Source: an uncultured Methylobacillus sp. (lineage in GTDB: Bacteria > Pseudomonadota > Gammaproteobacteria > Burkholderiales > Methylophilaceae). Taken from it: a DNA stretch of 35,508 nucleotides. The notes under the pieces were generated by a model. That model had not been told where the DNA came from. It searched no databases and worked only from the letters and a program-made list of their open reading frames with translations. A program made the translations under genes and the position numbers. Shown piece after piece: positions 32,708 through 35,508 of the stretch; positions within the stretch are counted from its first letter, which is position 1, and each line of letters starts with the position of its first letter. The DNA lies in the NCBI GenBank assembly GCA_946478865.1, contig CAMLDO010000021.1, positions 1 through 35,508 on the forward strand, in the 5' to 3' direction.

Positions 32708-34894
32708 TTAGATTGGCGTCAGTTTGGCGTATTCCATTGCCAGCCACTTCATGCCGGCATGGCCGAAATTGACCTGCACGCGCAGGTCGTTCGCATTCCC
32801 TTCGTAACTTACCACCACGCCCTGCCCGAACTTCTGGTGCATGACGGCCTGCCCGACGCGCCAGGGGTAGCCCGAGGAACTTTGCGCGCGCGGCGGCGCG
32901 AAAGTTGCTGCCGGCATCCGGTTTTCAGCACGGGCATTGATGCGCTTAAGCAGTTCCTCCGGGATCTCGTCGAGGAAGCGTGAGGGGATGTTGTAGCGCA
33001 CCTGGCCGTGGAGCATGCGACTCTGCGCATGGCTGAGGTAGAGCCGACGCCGTGCCCGCGTGACCGCAACGTACATGAGGCGACGTTCCTCTTCCAGCCC
33101 GTTAGTCTCATACATGCTCTGTTCGTGTGGAAACAGACCCTCTTCGATCCCGCCAATGAATACTGCGTAGAATTCCAGGCCTTTGGCGGCATGAACCGTC
33201 ATGAGCTGTAGCGCATCGCGGCCAGGATCGGCCTGATGCTCGCCGGCTTCGAGGCTGGCGAAGGTGAGGAAGGCGGTAAGCAGCTGTTGCTGCTGCGTGG
33301 CTTCACTGGGAAGTGTATCCGTGGGAATGTCCGAAAAGTCGCCGTCGCCGTGCTCCTGCGTAAAGGTGATTGCGGCATTCACCAGTTCGTCGAGATTGGC
33401 GATACGATCTTCGCCCTCCTTTTCGCCCTGATAGTGCTGGCGCAGGCCCGAGAGCGTGGTCACCTGGTCGATCATTTCCGGTAGCGTGAGCCCGATGCAG
33501 GCTTCCTGCAGCAGGCGGATCAGCGTCACAAAACCTTCGATGCCGCGGCCCGGCTTAGGCGCGGGGCCAGCCTTCTCGGCGGCCGCATGCCACAAGCTGG
33601 TATTGTTCTGGCGAGCAATCTCCTGCAACTGCTCCAGGCTGCGTGCGCCAATGCCTCGCGTGGGGAAGTTGATTACGCGCAACAGCGCGGTATCGTCGTC
33701 AGGATTGGCGACCAGCCGCAGATAGGCGAGAGCGTGCTTGATTTCGGCGCGTTCGAAGAAGCGCAGGCCGCCGTACACGCGATAGGGCAGGCCAGCGGTG
33801 AACAGCGCATGCTCCAGCACGCGCGATTGCGCATTCGAACGATAGAGCAGGGCGATTTCGCCCAAACCCACGTCATCGCTGTGCAGCATCTTCACTTCTT
33901 CGACGATGTAGCGCGCTTCGTCCTGGTCATTGTAGGCTTCGAACACGCGGATCGGCTCGCCTGCGCCATCGGAGGTCCACAGGTTCTTGCCCAGCCGATT
34001 GCGGTTGTGGGTAATGATGGCGTTGGCGGCGTCGAGAATGTTGCTGTGCGAGCGATAGTTCTGCTCCAGCTTGATGAGGTTCTGAACCTGGAAGTCCTTC
34101 TCGAAGTCCAGCATATTGCCGACCCGCGCACCGCGGAACGCATAGATCGACTGGTCGTCGTCGCCTACGGCGAAAATGCAGTTGTCCTGGCCGGCCAGCA
34201 GCTTGAGCCACAGATATTGCAGGCGATTGGTATCCTGGAACTCATCCACCAGCACATAGCGGAAACGCTGCTGGTAATGCTCGCGCAGCGCCGTCTCGCG
34301 CGATAGCACCTCGTAACAGCGCAAAAGCAGCTCGGCGAAATCGACCACGCCTTCGCGCTGGCATTGCGCGTCGTATTCGGCGTAGATGTCGCGCATGGTT
34401 TCGGAGTGCTTGTCGTACGCCTCCATCTGTTCCGCGCGCAGGCCTTCTTCCTTGGCGTTGTTGACGTAGTTCTGCACCTGCTTGGGCGGGAACTTCTCGT
34501 CGTCGATGTTCATCGACTTCATCACGCGCTTGATTGCGGAAAGCTGGTCGGCGGAATCGAGGATCTGGAACAGTGCAGGCAGGCGCGCCTCGCGATGGTG
34601 GGCGCGCAGGAAACGATTGCACAGGCCGTGGAAGGTGCCTACCCACATGCCGCGCGTATTGATCGGCAGCATCGCGGAAAGGCGCGACAGCATTTCCTTG
34701 GCGGCCTTATTGGTGAAGGTTACCGCGAGCAAGCCTTGCGGGCTTACCTGTCCGGTCTGGATTAGCCACGCGATGCGCGTCGTCAGAACGCGGGTCTTGC
34801 CGCTGCCCGCACCGGCGAGGATAAGCGCAGATTGATAGGGCAGGGTTACGGCTTCGAGTTGCTTGTCGTTGAGTCCGTCGAGGAGGTCTGTCAT
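32708..34894 (-). CDS. uvrD: DNA helicase II (UvrD, superfamily 1A)
   Basis: 3'-5' helicase acting in nucleotide excision and mismatch repair. 728 residues, normal length. Walker A is AGAGSGKT (residues 27-34), Walker B is VDEFQDT (about 216-222), and motifs GDDDQSIYAFRGA, TVHAAKGLEFYAVF and VAVTRARRRLYLSHAQ are all present. The C-terminus WRVGQAVMHQKFGQGVVVSYEG is the Tudor-like domain that binds RNA polymerase in UvrD and PcrA. This distinguishes it from Rep. The ATG at 34894 lacks a Shine-Dalgarno sequence, and a terminator-like hairpin ends about 16 nt upstream. Confidence 0.97.
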   Translation of the reverse strand: MTDLLDGLNDKQLEAVTLPYQSALILAGAGSGKTRVLTTRIAWLIQTGQVSPQGLLAVTFTNKAAKEMLSRLSAMLPINTRGMWVGTFHGLCNRFLRAHHREARLPALFQILDSADQLSAIKRVMKSMNIDDEKFPPKQVQNYVNNAKEEGLRAEQMEAYDKHSETMRDIYAEYDAQCQREGVVDFAELLLRCYEVLSRETALREHYQQRFRYVLVDEFQDTNRLQYLWLKLLAGQDNCIFAVGDDDQSIYAFRGARVGNMLDFEKDFQVQNLIKLEQNYRSHSNILDAANAIITHNRNRLGKNLWTSDGAGEPIRVFEAYNDQDEARYIVEEVKMLHSDDVGLGEIALLYRSNAQSRVLEHALFTAGLPYRVYGGLRFFERAEIKHALAYLRLVANPDDDTALLRVINFPTRGIGARSLEQLQEIARQNNTSLWHAAAEKAGPAPKPGRGIEGFVTLIRLLQEACIGLTLPEMIDQVTTLSGLRQHYQGEKEGEDRIANLDELVNAAITFTQEHGDGDFSDIPTDTLPSEATQQQQLLTAFLTFASLEAGEHQADPGRDALQLMTVHAAKGLEFYAVFIGGIEEGLFPHEQSMYETNGLEEERRLMYVAVTRARRRLYLSHAQSRMLHGQVRYNIPSRFLDEIPEELLKRINARAENRMPAATFAPPRAQSSSGYPWRVGQAVMHQKFGQGVVVSYEGNANDLRVQVNFGHAGMKWLAMEYAKLTPI

Positions 34895-34910
34895 GGCGTG
34901 CGTTTACAAA

Positions 34911-34943
34911 TAAAAAATGCGTGCACCCGTTGGCTGCACGCAT
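34911..34943 (-). terminator. Terminator-like hairpin in the uvrD leader
   Basis: On the minus strand ATGCGTGCA (complement of 34935-34943), a 9-nt loop and TGCACGCAT (complement of 34917-34925) are followed at once by TTTTTT (complement of 34911-34916). It points toward uvrD and ends 16 nt before the start codon. Because no promoter fits in those 16 nt, uvrD transcription must pass through it. Just downstream GCACGC (complement of 34896-34901) repeats the core of the 3' arm and could compete for pairing with the 5' arm. Confidence 0.7.
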
Positions 34944-34967
34944 CGAAAATTTTTCTTGTTATCAGCG

Positions 34968-34995
34968 GGAACTAAGTTGGTCTGGCCTAATCTTA
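34968..34995 (+). promoter_or_regulatory. Possible sigmaE-like promoter for the small RNA candidate
   Basis: GGAACTA (34968-34974) followed by 15 bp and ATCTTA (34990-34995) resembles the ECF sigmaE consensus (GGAACTT, about 15 bp, GTCTAA). Transcription would start at about 35001-35003, just where the first hairpin of the candidate RNA begins. No good sigma70 promoter is visible. This is prediction only. Confidence 0.3.
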
Positions 34996-35000
34996 TCCGT

Positions 35001-35104
35001 TAGACGTTTTATGCGTCTCCCGCTTCTCCTCCCTGAGCGGGCGCCTTATCCCAATAAGGCATCTTGTGCCCCGGTTTTATCCCCTTTAGCCGGGGCCTTT
35101 TTTT
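35001..35104 (+). ncRNA. Candidate small RNA with four hairpins and C-rich loops
   Basis: Four consecutive stem-loops on the + strand: AGACG/CGTCT (35002-35006/35014-35018); CCCGCT/AGCGGG (35019-35024/35036-35041) with an 11-nt loop containing CTCCTCCC; GCCTTAT/ATAAGGC (35043-35049/35054-35060) with loop CCCA; and GCCCCGG/CCGGGGC (35068-35074/35090-35096) with a loop containing ATCCCCTTT. The last is followed by C and seven T (35098-35104), a classic intrinsic terminator. C-rich, anti-Shine-Dalgarno-like loops are typical of trans-acting sRNAs. No protein is encoded here. I cannot assign it to a known RNA family. Confidence 0.6.
35068..35104 (+). terminator. Intrinsic terminator of the small RNA candidate
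   Basis: 7-bp GC-rich stem 35068-35074/35090-35096 with a 15-nt loop and seven T at 35098-35104. There is no + strand protein gene upstream for at least 2 kb (uvrD is on the opposite strand), so it must end a non-coding transcript. Confidence 0.85.
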
Positions 35105-35221
35105 GCCTGTCGCATTCGTCAGGCAGTGAAACCGGGAATGCAGGTATCGCAGTATATGCCCAATAGTTAAGATTCGTAAACAAAAAAATCAGCTGTCATT
35201 CAAGCTCATGATCCATAAAAG
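35105..35221. other. Remainder of the uvrD-groL gap
   Basis: An AT-rich stretch between the small RNA terminator and the groL terminator. I see no gene and no clear structure in it. It could hold the promoter for the minus-strand uvrD transcript. Confidence 0.4.
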
Positions 35222-35248
35222 AAAATCCCCGCCGAAGCGGGGATTTTT
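35222..35248. terminator. Intrinsic terminator downstream of groL
   Basis: ATCCCCGC (35225-35232), CGAA loop, GCGGGGAT (35237-35244), flanked by A-rich sequence on the left and TTTTT (35244-35248) on the right, so it can work in both directions. On the minus strand it ends groL, about 60 bp after the stop codon. Confidence 0.9.
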
Positions 35249-35303
35249 CTTGCATGCTGCCAGATGCGGGCGCTTGCGGCGCCGGCCTCTGTCGGGCAGA
35301 CAA

Positions 35304-35508
35304 TTACATCATGTCCATGCCGCCCATGCCACCCATGCCGCCCGGCATTGCCGGAGCATCTTCCTTCGGCAGTTCTGCGACCATGCAATCGGTGGTCAGC
35401 ATCAGGCCAGCCACAGAAGCCGCGTTCTGCAGAGCGGAACGGGTCACCTTGGTCGGATCCAGCACGCCCATTTCCACCATGTCGCCATAGGTGTCGTTGG
35501 CAGCGTTG
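35304..35508 (-). CDS. groL: Chaperonin GroEL, C-terminal 68 residues only
   Basis: The 3' end of the 60-kDa chaperonin gene; the rest is outside the window. Visible blocks are [40 protein letters not shown] and [11 protein letters not shown], and the protein ends with the typical flexible tail of GGM repeats and DMM before TAA. The tail projects into the folding cavity. groS should lie upstream, to the right of the window. The alternation of ATG-rich GGM codons creates short repeats that are coding, not a separate element. Confidence 0.96.
   Translation of the reverse strand, partial: NAANDTYGDMVEMGVLDPTKVTRSALQNAASVAGLMLTTDCMVAELPKEDAPAMPGGMGGMGGMDMM

Noticed and set aside
35310..35350. 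Short tandem repeat near the right end
   Set aside because: It encodes the normal GGM-repeat C-terminal tail of GroEL.
1..35508. CRISPR arrays, tRNA or rRNA genes, insertion sequences, attachment sites
   Set aside because: Looked for on both strands; no regularly spaced repeats, no cloverleaf with a TTCGANTC-type arm, no transposase or integrase and no flanking direct repeats were found by eye.
1..35508. A defence, secretion or biosynthetic gene cluster
   Set aside because: All large genes are assigned to housekeeping or transport families; the unknown proteins (DUF2269, DUF488, DUF465, DUF2782, small membrane protein) are scattered and not organised as such a system.

Overview
The window is a gene-dense, GC-rich stretch of a bacterial chromosome, most likely from a betaproteobacterium (an inference). 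The evidence is the gene order dusB-fis-purH-purD-tsaC-hemF, an Entner-Doudoroff edd-eda pair, a small class I c-type cytochrome, a BPSS1780-type membrane protein, a DUF2782 protein next to an APH-fold homoserine kinase, and protein sequences close to those of Nitrosomonadales/Methylophilaceae-type organisms. The species cannot be named from the sequence. I see no rRNA or tRNA gene, CRISPR array, insertion sequence or prophage.

Layout. 1-4223 (+): the 3' part of ilvD, an unusual array of four palindromes, then a three-gene set (saccharopine-dehydrogenase-like oxidoreductase, DUF2269 membrane protein, hexose-6-phosphate mutarotase). 4464-4784 (+): a cytochrome c with its own promoter-like sequence and terminator. 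4854-7707 (-): two amino-acid transporters (APC and AGCS families). 7888-8082 (+): a tiny Pmp3/YqaE membrane protein whose stop codon overlaps the stop of hemF. 8079-13738 (-): the operon dusB-fis-purH-purD-tsaC-hemF (tRNA dihydrouridine, nucleoid protein, late purine steps, t6A tRNA modification, heme). 13956-16990 (+): edd-eda, a strong terminator, and a YgjP-like metallohydrolase. 16998-17957 (-): a PfkB-type sugar-phosphate kinase.

18188-21960 has a visibly lower GC content, with AT-rich intergenic stretches. It carries DUF488, a small membrane protein, a Cys/Met-metabolism PLP enzyme, a LysR regulator and a MarR-like regulator, and may be a later acquisition. 21974-25680: rnk, a TusA-fold protein that has lost its catalytic cysteine, gdhA, a DUF465 protein and a second LysR regulator. 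25739-29725 (-): polA, a methyltransferase and yigZ. 29742-32682 (+): a LOG-family protein, DUF2782, thrB and a BPSS1780-family membrane protein. 32708-34894 (-): uvrD. 35304-35508 (-): the 3' end of groL.

How it fits together. Most genes are housekeeping: central carbon flow (edd, eda, pfkB-like, mutarotase), amino acids (ilvD, thrB, gdhA, transporters), purines, heme and DNA repair (polA, uvrD). The least explained parts are non-coding. The best is the 409-bp uvrD-groL gap, with a + strand small-RNA-like element of four hairpins, C-rich loops and a U-tract terminator, and, on the other strand, a terminator-like hairpin directly in the uvrD leader. The four-palindrome array after ilvD and the catalytically dead-looking TusA-like protein are the next most interesting points.
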